Assembly: GCF_000940805.1 (NCBI RefSeq)
Contig: NZ_CP007142.1
Location: 4,378,593 to 4,442,592, forward strand
Length of the DNA: 64,000 nucleotides
Direction: 5' to 3'
DNA from: Gynuella sunshinyii YC6258
GTDB taxonomy: Bacteria; Pseudomonadota; Gammaproteobacteria; Pseudomonadales; Natronospirillaceae
The position numbers were made by a program, and so were the translations under genes. The notes beneath the pieces are model-generated. The model made no database searches, was not told the DNA's origin, and saw only the letters and a list, made by a program, of their open reading frames with translations. Position 1 is the stretch's first letter. The number at the start of each line of letters is the position of its first letter. This document shows, piece by piece, positions 18,863 through 27,723 of this stretch.

Positions 18863-19049
18863 AATCAAAGCAGAAATCAGAACAGCTCAGTCAGTCCAGC
18901 GACCACTGCTGTGGAAATGGCCATTAATACCTGCCATGATGTTCTACAGTCTGTGCAGTAATCTCTCAGGCACCTGAAAATACCAATCTTTTTTTCGAAA
19001 CCATGTCCTGTCACCTGTTCGGTGGGGATTTTTATTTCAAGGAATATTT

Positions 19050-20243
19050 ATGAGCCAATCTGTTGATCCAACGGTCCAACAGCCCGCGTGGATAATTTGG
19101 ATGCTGGCAACAGCCGTGGGTCTGATCGTGGCCAATCTATATTACGCTCAGCCGTTAGTCGGTCCGATCAGCAAACAACTACATATGAGTTCAGAAAGCG
19201 CCGGCATGATTGTTACGCTGACTCAGATCGGTTACGGCATCGGCCTGTTGTTTATCGTGCCATTGGCGGATCTTATGGAAAATCGCACGCTGGTGATCCG
19301 GGTGTTGATCATAGCGTTACTCGCATTGCTGGTATGCACATTTACCGAGACGCCGGTGTGGTTTTTGAGTGCTGCGTGGCTCATCGGGCTGGGCTCGGTC
19401 GCGGTACAGATTCTGGTCCCCTACTCGGCGCACCTGGCACCTCCACATATGCGTGGCCAGGTGGTCGGTAATGTCATGAGCGGTCTGATGATTGGTATCA
19501 TGTTTGCCCGGCCAGTAGCGAGCTTTATTGCCAGTATCGGCTCATGGCGCTGGACATTCGGTCTTTCAGCAATGGTGATGGTCGCGGTTATGCTGCTACT
19601 ACGCAAAACCATGCCGGTACGGCAGCCGGTCACCAAAATCACTTATTTCAAGCTAATCAGCTCTTTACCGAGCCTGGTCCGTCGTTACCCGCTGCTCAGA
19701 CGCAGAGCTTTGTATCAGGCCTGTCTGTTCGGTTCCTTCAGTCTGTTCTGGACCGTTTCGCCGTTGTTACTGGCAAGTCCGTTGTTTGGTTTGAGTCAGG
19801 TGGGTATTGCACTGTTTGCTCTGGCGGGAGTAGCCGGAGCTGTTGCGGCACCTGTTTCCGGACGTGTGGCCGATCGTGGACTCGGAAAACCGTTTTCGTA
19901 TGTGGCCATGATCATTGCCATCTGTTCGTATCTGATCACCTGGCTGGATCAAAGTGGTTCCTGGCTTTCACTGGCAGCCATGGTTACAGCTGCCATCATG
20001 TTGGATTTCAGTGTGACTCTGAATCTGGTGATCGGTCAGCGCGCCATTTATGGTCTCAGCGACGAGTTTCGCAGCCGTCTGAATGGCATTTATATGGCTA
20101 CGTTTTTCACCGGTGGAGCCATCGGCTCTGCTGTTGGGGTCTGGGCATATGCGCACGGCGGCTGGCAGGTCGCCTCATATATCGGGCTGGGGATGCCGGC
20201 ATTGGCACTATTGTTTTTATTCAGTGATCGCACCGACACCTGA
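19050..20243 (+). CDS. MFS transporter (drug:proton antiporter-like)
   Basis: A 397-residue, twelve-helix MFS protein. Landmarks are NLYYAQPLVGPISKQL near the N terminus, GYGIGLLFIVPLADLMENR as the loop 2-3 motif, and GSVAVQILVPYSAHLAPPHM followed by RGQVVGNVMSG in the first half. This pattern is typical of DHA1-type exporters of unknown substrate found in many proteobacteria. AAGGA lies upstream of the ATG. It converges with the next gene, with three bases between stops. Confidence 0.85.
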   Translation: MSQSVDPTVQQPAWIIWMLATAVGLIVANLYYAQPLVGPISKQLHMSSESAGMIVTLTQIGYGIGLLFIVPLADLMENRTLVIRVLIIALLALLVCTFTETPVWFLSAAWLIGLGSVAVQILVPYSAHLAPPHMRGQVVGNVMSGLMIGIMFARPVASFIASIGSWRWTFGLSAMVMVAVMLLLRKTMPVRQPVTKITYFKLISSLPSLVRRYPLLRRRALYQACLFGSFSLFWTVSPLLLASPLFGLSQVGIALFALAGVAGAVAAPVSGRVADRGLGKPFSYVAMIIAICSYLITWLDQSGSWLSLAAMVTAAIMLDFSVTLNLVIGQRAIYGLSDEFRSRLNGIYMATFFTGGAIGSAVGVWAYAHGGWQVASYIGLGMPALALLFLFSDRTDT

Positions 20244-20246
20244 GTG

Positions 20247-20750
20247 TCAGTCCAACTCCCGATATTTGCGAATCCCCAGTACGGTGTAATAAATAACAGC
20301 CCCCACTGCTCCACTGTATAGGCAGACTTCATGCAAGGCAGACACGGAGATGATATGCAACAGGCCGTTGTCTGCACTCAGTGGAAAAAACGGAACGATA
20401 TCCTCATGCATGATGCTATCCAGCAGAACATGGCTGATCGTTCCGATGGCGGCAGACAAAAACGCCACACTCCAGGAAATGCGAATGTTCCGGTGGGGAT
20501 CCATGCCCAGTAAAAACAATCCCAGTTCAGACAGATATTTTCCGCTTAACGCCGAAAACACAGCCAATAGTGCAGCACCGATATAGGTATGGGAAAACCC
20601 GTGCAGATGTCCTGAACCAGTCAGTAAAACCAGCAGAGGCTGGATGTCCATGACCACCTGCGACCACCCAAAAACCATCAGGCTGAATGCGCCATGCAGT
20701 AAAGATTTGATCAGCAGACCAGGGCCCATGTGAAAGGGGGTAAACGGCAT
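20247..20750 (-). CDS. polytopic membrane protein with N-terminal MPFTPFH motif
   Basis: A 167-residue protein with about four hydrophobic segments. The N terminus MPFTPFHMGPG, an internal HTYIGA and SHVLLDSIMHEDIVPFFP resemble the His-rich patterns of DUF4184 and YdjM-type membrane-bound metal-dependent hydrolases. The function of those families is not established. The assignment is from motif memory; the gene itself looks solid. Confidence 0.7.
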   Translation of the reverse strand: MPFTPFHMGPGLLIKSLLHGAFSLMVFGWSQVVMDIQPLLVLLTGSGHLHGFSHTYIGAALLAVFSALSGKYLSELGLFLLGMDPHRNIRISWSVAFLSAAIGTISHVLLDSIMHEDIVPFFPLSADNGLLHIISVSALHEVCLYSGAVGAVIYYTVLGIRKYRELD

Positions 20751-20819
20751 AATTCACTCCAATGCAGTGAAAAAAAGGGCATCACGCGCCTGACGGATAA
20801 TATGGCGCCTTACGTGCAC

Positions 20820-21028
20820 CTAGCTCGTAAGCTTTAGTGCGCTACCGACAATAAACAGCCAGGTGCCGCTTTCCACCAGAGCATCATTTAGAAAGAAAAA
20901 ACTGCCAATCAAAAACCAGGCTGCAATCAACAGGTCATTCAAAGCCCCAGGGCTTCATAAGGGTGTTGGATTATCAGGTGTTCATTACCAATCTGCAAAT
21001 CCAGTTTCCGGGCATTCTGATCAGTCAT
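20820..21028 (-). pseudogene. frameshifted YrhK-domain gene
   Basis: From an ATG at 21028 the frame reads MTDQNARKLDLQIGNEHLII, then HPYEALGL and stops. In the neighbouring frame the sequence continues as GALNDLLIAAWFLIGSFFFL, then NDALVESGTWLFIVGSALK, which matches the two-helix pattern of YrhK proteins (LNDxLIGxWFxxGS, GTWLFxxGS). The break is at a GGGG run near 20949-20952; one extra G restores a continuous frame. The total length (209 bases) confirms a one-base loss. Either a real pseudogene or a sequencing indel. The rest of 20751-21120 holds no gene. Confidence 0.6.
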
Positions 21029-21120
21029 AATGTCACTTCTTACAGGTTATCGTGCTATCGGCTCATAACAAACCGATTTGTGATTTAACCGTAATCCGGC
21101 TGAGTGACAAACCCCTCTTT

Positions 21121-22272
21121 TCAAAAATTTCTCTCTGACGTTTCCATGTTTCCCGGTTTCAATCTTCGAAACGCCTGGCCTTCGGCATTGAACAAATGAA
21201 ATGCTTCTTTCGTCATCGAAACGGTCATCTCGGTACCGATATGAATCGCCCGATTACCATCGCCTCTGAGGGTCAGTTCTCTGCCATCGGCCAGCGTCAG
21301 ATAAATAAAGTTAGCCTCCCCCAGATGTTCCACAATTGCGACTTTGCCATATAAGCGCTGATCCAGAGTGCTATTTTCCGCAATATGTTCAGAACGGATA
21401 CCCACTTCCACCTTATCTCCAATGCTGGCGCTATGAGCATCCACACAGACCTCTACAACACTGCCACATTCCAGTTTGACACGACAGCTCTGTTCACTGA
21501 TTGCGACAATTTCTCCGCTTAACAGGTTCATAGTCGGCGAACCAATAAACGTGGCCACGAAGCGGTTCGCCGGCTGCTGGTAAAGTTCCAGCGGACTGCC
21601 AGCCTGCTGGATACAGCCGTCACTGAGTACGACAATTTTATTTCCCAGAGTCATGGCTTCCACTTGATCGTGGGTCACATACACCATGGTTGCACTGAGC
21701 TGGTGATGCAGTCTGGCAATCTCCAGACGGGTCTGGATCCGCAAGGCAGCATCCAGGTTGGAAAGCGGTTCATCAAACAGGAACAATCGTGGCTGACGAA
21801 CAATGGCCCGACCAATGGCCACCCGTTGACGCTGCCCGCCGGACAGTTCCCTGGGTAACCGTTGCAGTAAGTGATCGATCTTTAAAATAGCAGCCGCTTT
21901 GCGAATGCGATGATCAATTTCTGCCTTCCCCTGCTTCGCCACTTTCAGACCGAAGGCCATATTTCGATATACGGTCATATGGGGATACAGCGCGTAAGAT
22001 TGAAATACCATGGCAATGCCACGTTCAGAGGGTGTCCAGTCATTAACCTGTTGACCGGACATCAACAACTCACCACTGGTAATTTTCTCCAGCCCGGCCA
22101 GCATTCTCAACAGCGTGGATTTGCCACATCCGGAAGGACCGACCAACACCACGAAATCCCCTTCGTTGATCTCGATATTGATGTTTTCGAGCACCGCTGT
22201 TCTGCCATAACTCTTGGCTATGTTTTTAAGTTCTACCGCTGCCATATTTGTGATATCTGCTGAGATTGACAT
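21121..22272 (-). CDS. ABC transporter ATP-binding protein, MalK/UgpC type
   Basis: Energy-coupling subunit of a sugar importer. The nucleotide-binding domain shows Walker A GPSGCGKST, the signature LSGGQRQR, Walker B LFLFDEPLSNLD and the switch His in VYVTHDQVEAM. The C-terminal part (from about 240) is the OB-fold regulatory domain typical of MalK, with VGIRSEHI. I start at 22272 (MSISADITNM), five bases after the permease stop; the frame runs far upstream inside the permease gene, which is not plausible. Last gene of the four-gene transporter operon. Confidence 0.93.
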   Translation of the reverse strand: MSISADITNMAAVELKNIAKSYGRTAVLENINIEINEGDFVVLVGPSGCGKSTLLRMLAGLEKITSGELLMSGQQVNDWTPSERGIAMVFQSYALYPHMTVYRNMAFGLKVAKQGKAEIDHRIRKAAAILKIDHLLQRLPRELSGGQRQRVAIGRAIVRQPRLFLFDEPLSNLDAALRIQTRLEIARLHHQLSATMVYVTHDQVEAMTLGNKIVVLSDGCIQQAGSPLELYQQPANRFVATFIGSPTMNLLSGEIVAISEQSCRVKLECGSVVEVCVDAHSASIGDKVEVGIRSEHIAENSTLDQRLYGKVAIVEHLGEANFIYLTLADGRELTLRGDGNRAIHIGTEMTVSMTKEAFHLFNAEGQAFRRLKPGNMETSERNF

Positions 22273-22277
22273 GAGTG

Positions 22278-23114
22278 TTACTTCACCGCTCCGGACGTAA
22301 TGCCACGGATGAGTTGTTTGGAAAAGATCAGATACAGTCCCACCACCGGCAGCACTGCCAGACTGAGTGAAGAGAGCACCGCATTCCAATTGGTCGTGTA
22401 CTGACCGATAAACTGCTGTACGCCAAGAGTGATGGTCTGAGTACTTTCTCCGGGCGACAAAATCAGTGGAAACCAAAGATCATTCCAGATCGGAATCATT
22501 GAAAAAACAGCTACAGTGGCAATAGCCGGTCGAATGAGCGGCAAAATAATCTGAAAGAAAATTTTGAATTCACTGACTGAATCGCAACGGGCCGCTTCTT
22601 TTAAATCTTTTGGAATCTGATTCATGAACTCCGCCAGTATGAACACTGCCAGAGGCAACCCCTGAGCCACATAGACCAGAACCAGTGCGGTTAAGGTATT
22701 GGTCAGATCCAGCGCCACCATGGTATTGAGTATGCTGACCGTTCCCAATCTGATGGGCACCATAATGCCGAAACCCATCAAGAAATAGAGTAATCTGGCA
22801 CCTCTGAAACGATACTCAGACAACGCCCATGCCGCCATAGCTCCAAACAGCAGGATCAACGCCAGCGCACAAACCGTTACGATCATGCTGTTAGCAAAAA
22901 ATGTTACAACCGCCGATTCTTCCAATACCTTTTGATAACCCACCAGAGAAAACGTTTTGGCCGTGGGAAGCGCCAACGGATCCTTAAAAATCCCCCGCTT
23001 GGATTTAAAGGAATTCATGATCACGAGCAATACCGGAAACAGCGCGATCACCGTGTAAGACAGCAAAATGACGTGTACGGTGAATGGTTGCAGAGCCTGT
23101 TGGATCTTTTTCAT
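22278..23114 (-). CDS. sugar ABC transporter permease, MalG-like
   Basis: Inner-membrane permease with six predicted helices. The cytoplasmic EAA loop reads EFMNQIPKDLKEAARCDSVS and continues to FFQIILPLIRPAIATVAVF, which docks onto the ATPase. At 278 residues it has the length of the MalG/ThuG class of carbohydrate permeases. It follows the other permease gene by nine bases. Confidence 0.93.
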   Translation of the reverse strand: MKKIQQALQPFTVHVILLSYTVIALFPVLLVIMNSFKSKRGIFKDPLALPTAKTFSLVGYQKVLEESAVVTFFANSMIVTVCALALILLFGAMAAWALSEYRFRGARLLYFLMGFGIMVPIRLGTVSILNTMVALDLTNTLTALVLVYVAQGLPLAVFILAEFMNQIPKDLKEAARCDSVSEFKIFFQIILPLIRPAIATVAVFSMIPIWNDLWFPLILSPGESTQTITLGVQQFIGQYTTNWNAVLSSLSLAVLPVVGLYLIFSKQLIRGITSGAVK

Positions 23115-23123
23115 GATGATGTC

Positions 23124-24059
23124 TCAATACTGAAAACGCAGCAATCTACGCTGGATGAAAAAGAAATAAGCCGCCACTCCGGCCAGAATAATCACGAACA
23201 TCAGCGAGGCCACAGTGGCACCCATGGTGGTACTGCCAATCTGACTGGCAAAACCAAAGAACGTGCGATAGAACAACGTGCCCAGTAAATCCACCGACTT
23301 TTCCGGTCCACCACCGGCACCGCTGTACACGGTGTACATAAGGTCGAAAGCATTGAAGTTGCCTACGAAAGTTAGGATGGTGACCAGCCCCAGAGTCGGA
23401 TAAATCAATGGCAGTTGTATCTGGAAAAACGTCCGTAACGGACGGGAACCATCGACATAGGCGGCATCCAGCAGTTCATCGGGAATGCCAATCAGCGCGG
23501 CATAAATCAATATCATCGGCAAGCCGATATATTGCCAGACAGAAATCAGTGAGACGGTGACCAGAGCGGTCTCCTGTTGACCCAGCCACGGTCCAAACCA
23601 TGCTTCCAGACCAACCCAGGACATCATGGTTTCTCCTACCCCCCAGACCGGACTGAGGATTAATTTCCAGATAAAACCGACGATCACCACCGACAACAGC
23701 GTAGGCAGAAAAATAGCCGTGCGATAGATAACCACACCTTTAATTTTGGCGGTGGCCATCAAAGCGGCCAATATCAAAGCCACTGGATTTTGTACCAGCA
23801 TGTTAATCATGAAAAACCGACAGTTGACCCACAGCGCGTTCCAGAACTCCTGCGCCATAATCGGATCCCGAAACAAAAAACCGTAGTTCTGCAGACCGCT
23901 GAAACTTCGAACTCCGTGAGCATCCTCAACAAAAAAACTGAGTCGCAGAGTATCGATCAGGGGAATGGCACTGAACAAACCATAAATGCAGAATGCCGGT
24001 GCCAGGAATATTGGAATATGCCAGGGAAAACGTTTCAGAATCATAATCATTGAGGGCAC
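23124..24059 (-). CDS. sugar ABC transporter permease, MalF-like
   Basis: Partner permease, 311 residues, six helices, with EAA loop IGIPDELLDAAYVDGSRPLR followed by FFQIQLPLIYPTLGLV. The N terminus WHIPIFLAPAFCIYGLFSAIPLIDTLRLSF is typical of the UgpA/MalF-type family. The start is taken as GTG at 24059 because GGAAGG precedes it by eight bases; ATGs at 24050 and 24044 lack such a site. It lies 24 bases after the binding-protein gene. Confidence 0.92.
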   Translation of the reverse strand: MPSMIMILKRFPWHIPIFLAPAFCIYGLFSAIPLIDTLRLSFFVEDAHGVRSFSGLQNYGFLFRDPIMAQEFWNALWVNCRFFMINMLVQNPVALILAALMATAKIKGVVIYRTAIFLPTLLSVVIVGFIWKLILSPVWGVGETMMSWVGLEAWFGPWLGQQETALVTVSLISVWQYIGLPMILIYAALIGIPDELLDAAYVDGSRPLRTFFQIQLPLIYPTLGLVTILTFVGNFNAFDLMYTVYSGAGGGPEKSVDLLGTLFYRTFFGFASQIGSTTMGATVASLMFVIILAGVAAYFFFIQRRLLRFQY

Positions 24060-24083
24060 GCCTGTGCCCTTCCACGGTTTGGT

Positions 24084-25319
24084 TTATTGAGAATCCAGCA
24101 CGGCCTGCACGTCTGCTGCTGCCTGTTCTGGTGTCCGGGTAGCATTCAACACGCCGGCAGAGGCATCGTACAACGAGCCCAGAATGCCATCAGCTTTGAT
24201 CTGTGAATGCAGACGAACGGTTGACTGACAATTGTCTCGCCAGGATTTGATTTCAGCCGCTACCGGATCTTTCACGGCGATATCGTGGTTGGATAAAGAA
24301 AAGAAACCACTGACTTTGTTAGTGTATAAGTCTGCAAATTCTGCCGACGCCACCCATTCCAGGAACACTGCCGCATCCGTTGGGTTATTAGCCTGTTTAT
24401 TGATACCCATACCGATATCCACATGGTCAGTGATGTAACACTGATCCCCCGCTTTCTGAACCGGAGGATAAAAGGCACTGTATTCAAACTCGCCTTCAAT
24501 TGCTTTATTAAAACCTGAGATCTCCCAGGATCCACCGGGATAAATCGCAGCCCGGCCCAAAGTGAATAAGGTTTGAGAATCTGAGTACGTCTGAGACTGA
24601 TAGCCTTTGCCAAGGTAAGGCCGCCATTTGGCCATATATTTCCAGGCATCAACAAATGGTTGATCGGTAAACTTCCGCTGCCCGTCTATGATGCCCTGAC
24701 GACCGGTTTCACCGTGCCAATAGTTTGGACCGACCCCGGCGTAAGCCACTTCATAGTCTTCCCACTTGTCGTTACTCCCCAATGCCATGGGTAAGTAGGA
24801 ACCCTCTTTTTTAATGGCGTCAAGCACCGCAAAAAACTCGGCTTCGGTTTTCGGTACTGTCAGGGACAGCTCTGAAAATATCTCCTCGTTGTAGAAAAAT
24901 CCGTGCAGCACAGAGGCAATGGGCATGCAGTAAGGCACCCCCTGATCACTCCAGGCGGCTTTGGCAAATGCGGGGAAATTATCAAGACCAGGCTGTTGCT
25001 GAAGAGATTTCAGATTACCCTTGTGATACCAGCTCAGAGACACTTCAAACGGGCGACAGGCGATCAGGTCGCCGGCTGTACCGCCTTTGAAACGGGAATC
25101 CATGGTGGCATTGTAGTCCGGTGGGTTTGTCGGCCGATAGGTGACTTTGATATCCGGATGATGTTTATTGAATGCCGGAATGATGACATCCTCCCATAAA
25201 TCCTTATCATCGGTCCGCCAAGTATCGATAAGCACTTCACCGGCACTCACCTGCATGACCATGGAAACCGCCATGGTTAACAATGTGGCCCGGGCACTGT
25301 TTTTGGTTAGCAGCTTCAT
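24084..25319 (-). CDS. carbohydrate ABC transporter substrate-binding protein
   Basis: A periplasmic binding protein, 411 residues, with a signal peptide ending near VSAGEV. It has the family-1 extracellular solute-binding fold: IPAFNKHHPDIKVTYRP, AGDLIACRPFEVSLSWYHKG, and GRAAIYPGGSWEISGFNKAI. The aromatic-rich, long mature part suggests an oligo- or monosaccharide ligand, which cannot be specified. First gene of the leftward ABC operon (binding protein, two permeases, ATPase), divergent from a second binding-protein gene that leads a two-component system. Confidence 0.93.
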   Translation of the reverse strand: MKLLTKNSARATLLTMAVSMVMQVSAGEVLIDTWRTDDKDLWEDVIIPAFNKHHPDIKVTYRPTNPPDYNATMDSRFKGGTAGDLIACRPFEVSLSWYHKGNLKSLQQQPGLDNFPAFAKAAWSDQGVPYCMPIASVLHGFFYNEEIFSELSLTVPKTEAEFFAVLDAIKKEGSYLPMALGSNDKWEDYEVAYAGVGPNYWHGETGRQGIIDGQRKFTDQPFVDAWKYMAKWRPYLGKGYQSQTYSDSQTLFTLGRAAIYPGGSWEISGFNKAIEGEFEYSAFYPPVQKAGDQCYITDHVDIGMGINKQANNPTDAAVFLEWVASAEFADLYTNKVSGFFSLSNHDIAVKDPVAAEIKSWRDNCQSTVRLHSQIKADGILGSLYDASAGVLNATRTPEQAAADVQAVLDSQ

Positions 25320-25709
25320 ATTACCTCCAACGTATTTGCCAGATTGATTCTGGAAACTCCCGGGCAGTGATTTTTATCAACTGTTAAATATCACCGCTCC
25401 ACAGAAGCCTCTCTGCATTTTCATCACCATATGCCGGCCATGAAAAAACACCAAATCCACCCCAAAAAAGCGTCTGAAAAGATAGAAACCTTATAACCAT
25501 GCGGCTGACACCGGGTTAACCACGGATGTAAAGATATTGGACAGTAAAGAAGTCTTTTTTTTCGGATCAGGCTGCAAGGTTTTGTTACCTTTTATTGGTC
25601 TTCCTTGCACTTCTCACATTATTTAACGTCGCCAAAAGAGCTTCAATTTCACGATAATTGGTCTTATTTTTAAGTACCGGTTTATGCCGCCTATTAAGGG
25701 CAAGTAGAT
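25320..25709. other. divergent promoter region between two binding-protein genes
   Basis: This 390-bp gap must hold promoters for the ABC operon (left) and for the binding-protein/two-component operon (right). I see no gene. It is the natural site for the adjacent OmpR-type regulator, but no direct repeat stands out clearly. Confidence 0.5.
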
Positions 25710-26957
25710 ATGACATCAATCAGAACAGGAATAACTGTTGCAACACTGAGCATTTATCTTGTTGCGACACAGATTCATGCAGGAGCATTTGAAGTGCTGC
25801 ATTGGTGGACCTCGGCCGGTGAAACACGGGCGCTGGATTTCGTTCATGCACAATTGTCACAACAAGGTATCGACTGGCGCAATCTGCCGGTTACGGGTGG
25901 AGCCGGTGAAGGCGCAATGGCGGTACTGAAAACCAGGGTACTGGCGGGACAATCACCGGTGGCAGCACAATTGATCGGCCCTGACATTCAGGACTGGGCC
26001 ACACTGGGATTTCTGACCACCCTCGATGAGGTTGCCTCACAACAACACTGGTCAGCCATTCTTCATCCAACTGTCGATACTCTGATTCAACATCAGGGGC
26101 ATTATGTGGCGGTACCATTTGGTATTCATCGCATCAATTGGCTCTGGATCAACCGGACACAACTGCAACAGACAGGTCTGGGTATTCCTCAAAACTGGGA
26201 CGAGTTTTTCAACCTTGCACGCAAGTTTCAACAGCAGGGAATTATCCCCTTAGCCCATGGTAATGAACCCTGGCAAAATACCACATTGTTTGAAACTCTG
26301 GTGTTGAGTCTTGGTGGCCCCCGGTTTTATCGCTCGGTATTCGTGGACCTGGATGAGCAGGCGATCCTGTCAGATACTTTCGCCGATGCGCTACGTCTGT
26401 TTGCGCGGATGCGAAGCCTGATGGATGACGACGTTAACGGCCGCTCCTGGCATCAATCGACTGCTCTGGTGGCAGATGGGAGGGCTGGCATGCAAATCAT
26501 GGGAGACTGGGTCAAAGGCGAACTGTCAGCCTGGGGCAAGGAAAACAGACTGATTTGCGCGGCCGTTCCCGAAACCCGGAGTTTTCACCTTTACAGCATT
26601 GATACCATGGTACTGTTCCAGCAACCGCAGCCGGACAAGGATCAACAGCTATTTGCCACAACCATGACCGCCATGGATACCCAGCTGGGCTACAGCCTGC
26701 GCAAAGGCGCGATTCCGGTCCGCAAAGACATTGATGTTTCCCTGTTGGACCCCTGTGCCAGAGACTCCTATCTGCATTTTGTGGAGAATGAAATGCATCA
26801 GACATTGGCTCCCAGCCTGGCCCACTCCATGGCTCTGAACGCCGAACGGGAAGATGTTTTTATTCAGAAGATTCATCGTTTTTTCCAACAACCGGACACT
26901 CCCGTCGAACAGGTTCAGGCAGAAATCGTACGCAACCTCAAACCATTGAAACAATAA
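25710..26957 (+). CDS. GtsA/GltB-like sugar-binding protein leading a two-component operon
   Basis: A 415-residue periplasmic binding protein with a signal peptide ending near IHAGAFEV. Landmarks are LHWWTSAGETRALDFVHAQL, VAAQLIGPDIQDWATLGFL, YVAVPFGIHRINWLWINR, and LVADGRAGMQIMGDWVKGEL; this pattern is that of glucose/mannose-binding GtsA-type proteins. It has no permease genes of its own and is followed 19 bases later by a response regulator and then a sensor kinase. It may therefore act as a periplasmic sugar sensor for the kinase, serve the divergent ABC system, or both. Confidence 0.88.
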   Translation: MTSIRTGITVATLSIYLVATQIHAGAFEVLHWWTSAGETRALDFVHAQLSQQGIDWRNLPVTGGAGEGAMAVLKTRVLAGQSPVAAQLIGPDIQDWATLGFLTTLDEVASQQHWSAILHPTVDTLIQHQGHYVAVPFGIHRINWLWINRTQLQQTGLGIPQNWDEFFNLARKFQQQGIIPLAHGNEPWQNTTLFETLVLSLGGPRFYRSVFVDLDEQAILSDTFADALRLFARMRSLMDDDVNGRSWHQSTALVADGRAGMQIMGDWVKGELSAWGKENRLICAAVPETRSFHLYSIDTMVLFQQPQPDKDQQLFATTMTAMDTQLGYSLRKGAIPVRKDIDVSLLDPCARDSYLHFVENEMHQTLAPSLAHSMALNAEREDVFIQKIHRFFQQPDTPVEQVQAEIVRNLKPLKQ

Positions 26958-26976
26958 ATAAACGGAGCCATCCCAA

Positions 26977-27723
26977 ATGGTCAAAAAAATTTTCGTGGTG
27001 GATGATGATGACAAGATCAGAGCGCTGTTACAGGCGTATCTTGAAAAAAATAATTTTCAGGTGGTCAGCGCAGCGGATGGCGAATCATTTTTGGCAGAGT
27101 TCAACCGTATCGGTGATGAAATATCACTGATCATTCTGGATATCATGCTACCCGGTATGGATGGCTTTTCAGTCTGCCGAAAGATTCGCAATATTTCCGA
27201 TGTTCCCATCATCATGTTGACAGCCAGCGCCGAGGAAACCGACCTGGTGGTCAGCCTTGAATTGGGAGCGGATGACTATATCGCCAAACCTTTTTCACCC
27301 AGAACACTATTGGCCAGAATCAAAGCCGTACAACGACGTTTTGACACTCACGGGCAGCCTCCCAGACGTTATCGTTATTATCGCTTCAAGCAATTTACGG
27401 TAGACCGGATTGAACGACTGGTCACCACGGATCAAGGCGAATATATCAGTCTGAGTGGGGGTGATTTCCAATTGCTGCAGTTATTTTTGGAGAATCCCGG
27501 AAAAATACTGAGTCGCGATGAAATTTCCGAACAGACCCGTGGCCGCGAAAGCCAGCCATTGGAACGTTACCTGGATGTACAGATCAGCCGCTTGCGACAA
27601 CGCCTTCAGGATGACGGCAAAAGTCCACAGCTGATAAAAACTGTGCGAGGATCCGGCTATATTCTGGCAACAGACGTGGCAATGGCGGATCAACCCGATG
27701 AACTCAGAGCATTGCAGGAATGA
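26977..27723 (+). CDS. OmpR-family response regulator (GltR-like)
   Basis: A 248-residue regulator. The receiver domain has the acidic pocket VDDDDKIR, phospho-acceptor Asp in LIILDIMLPGMDG, and Lys in DDYIAKPFSPRTLLARI. The C-terminal winged helix has LSGGDFQLLQLFLENPGKILSRDE and VDVQISRLRQRLQDD-like spacing (LDVQISRLRQRLQDDG). It sits between the binding-protein gene and the kinase gene, overlapping the latter by four bases. By analogy to Pseudomonas GltR it probably controls sugar uptake genes, including the divergent ABC operon. Confidence 0.93.
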   Translation: MVKKIFVVDDDDKIRALLQAYLEKNNFQVVSAADGESFLAEFNRIGDEISLIILDIMLPGMDGFSVCRKIRNISDVPIIMLTASAEETDLVVSLELGADDYIAKPFSPRTLLARIKAVQRRFDTHGQPPRRYRYYRFKQFTVDRIERLVTTDQGEYISLSGGDFQLLQLFLENPGKILSRDEISEQTRGRESQPLERYLDVQISRLRQRLQDDGKSPQLIKTVRGSGYILATDVAMADQPDELRALQE

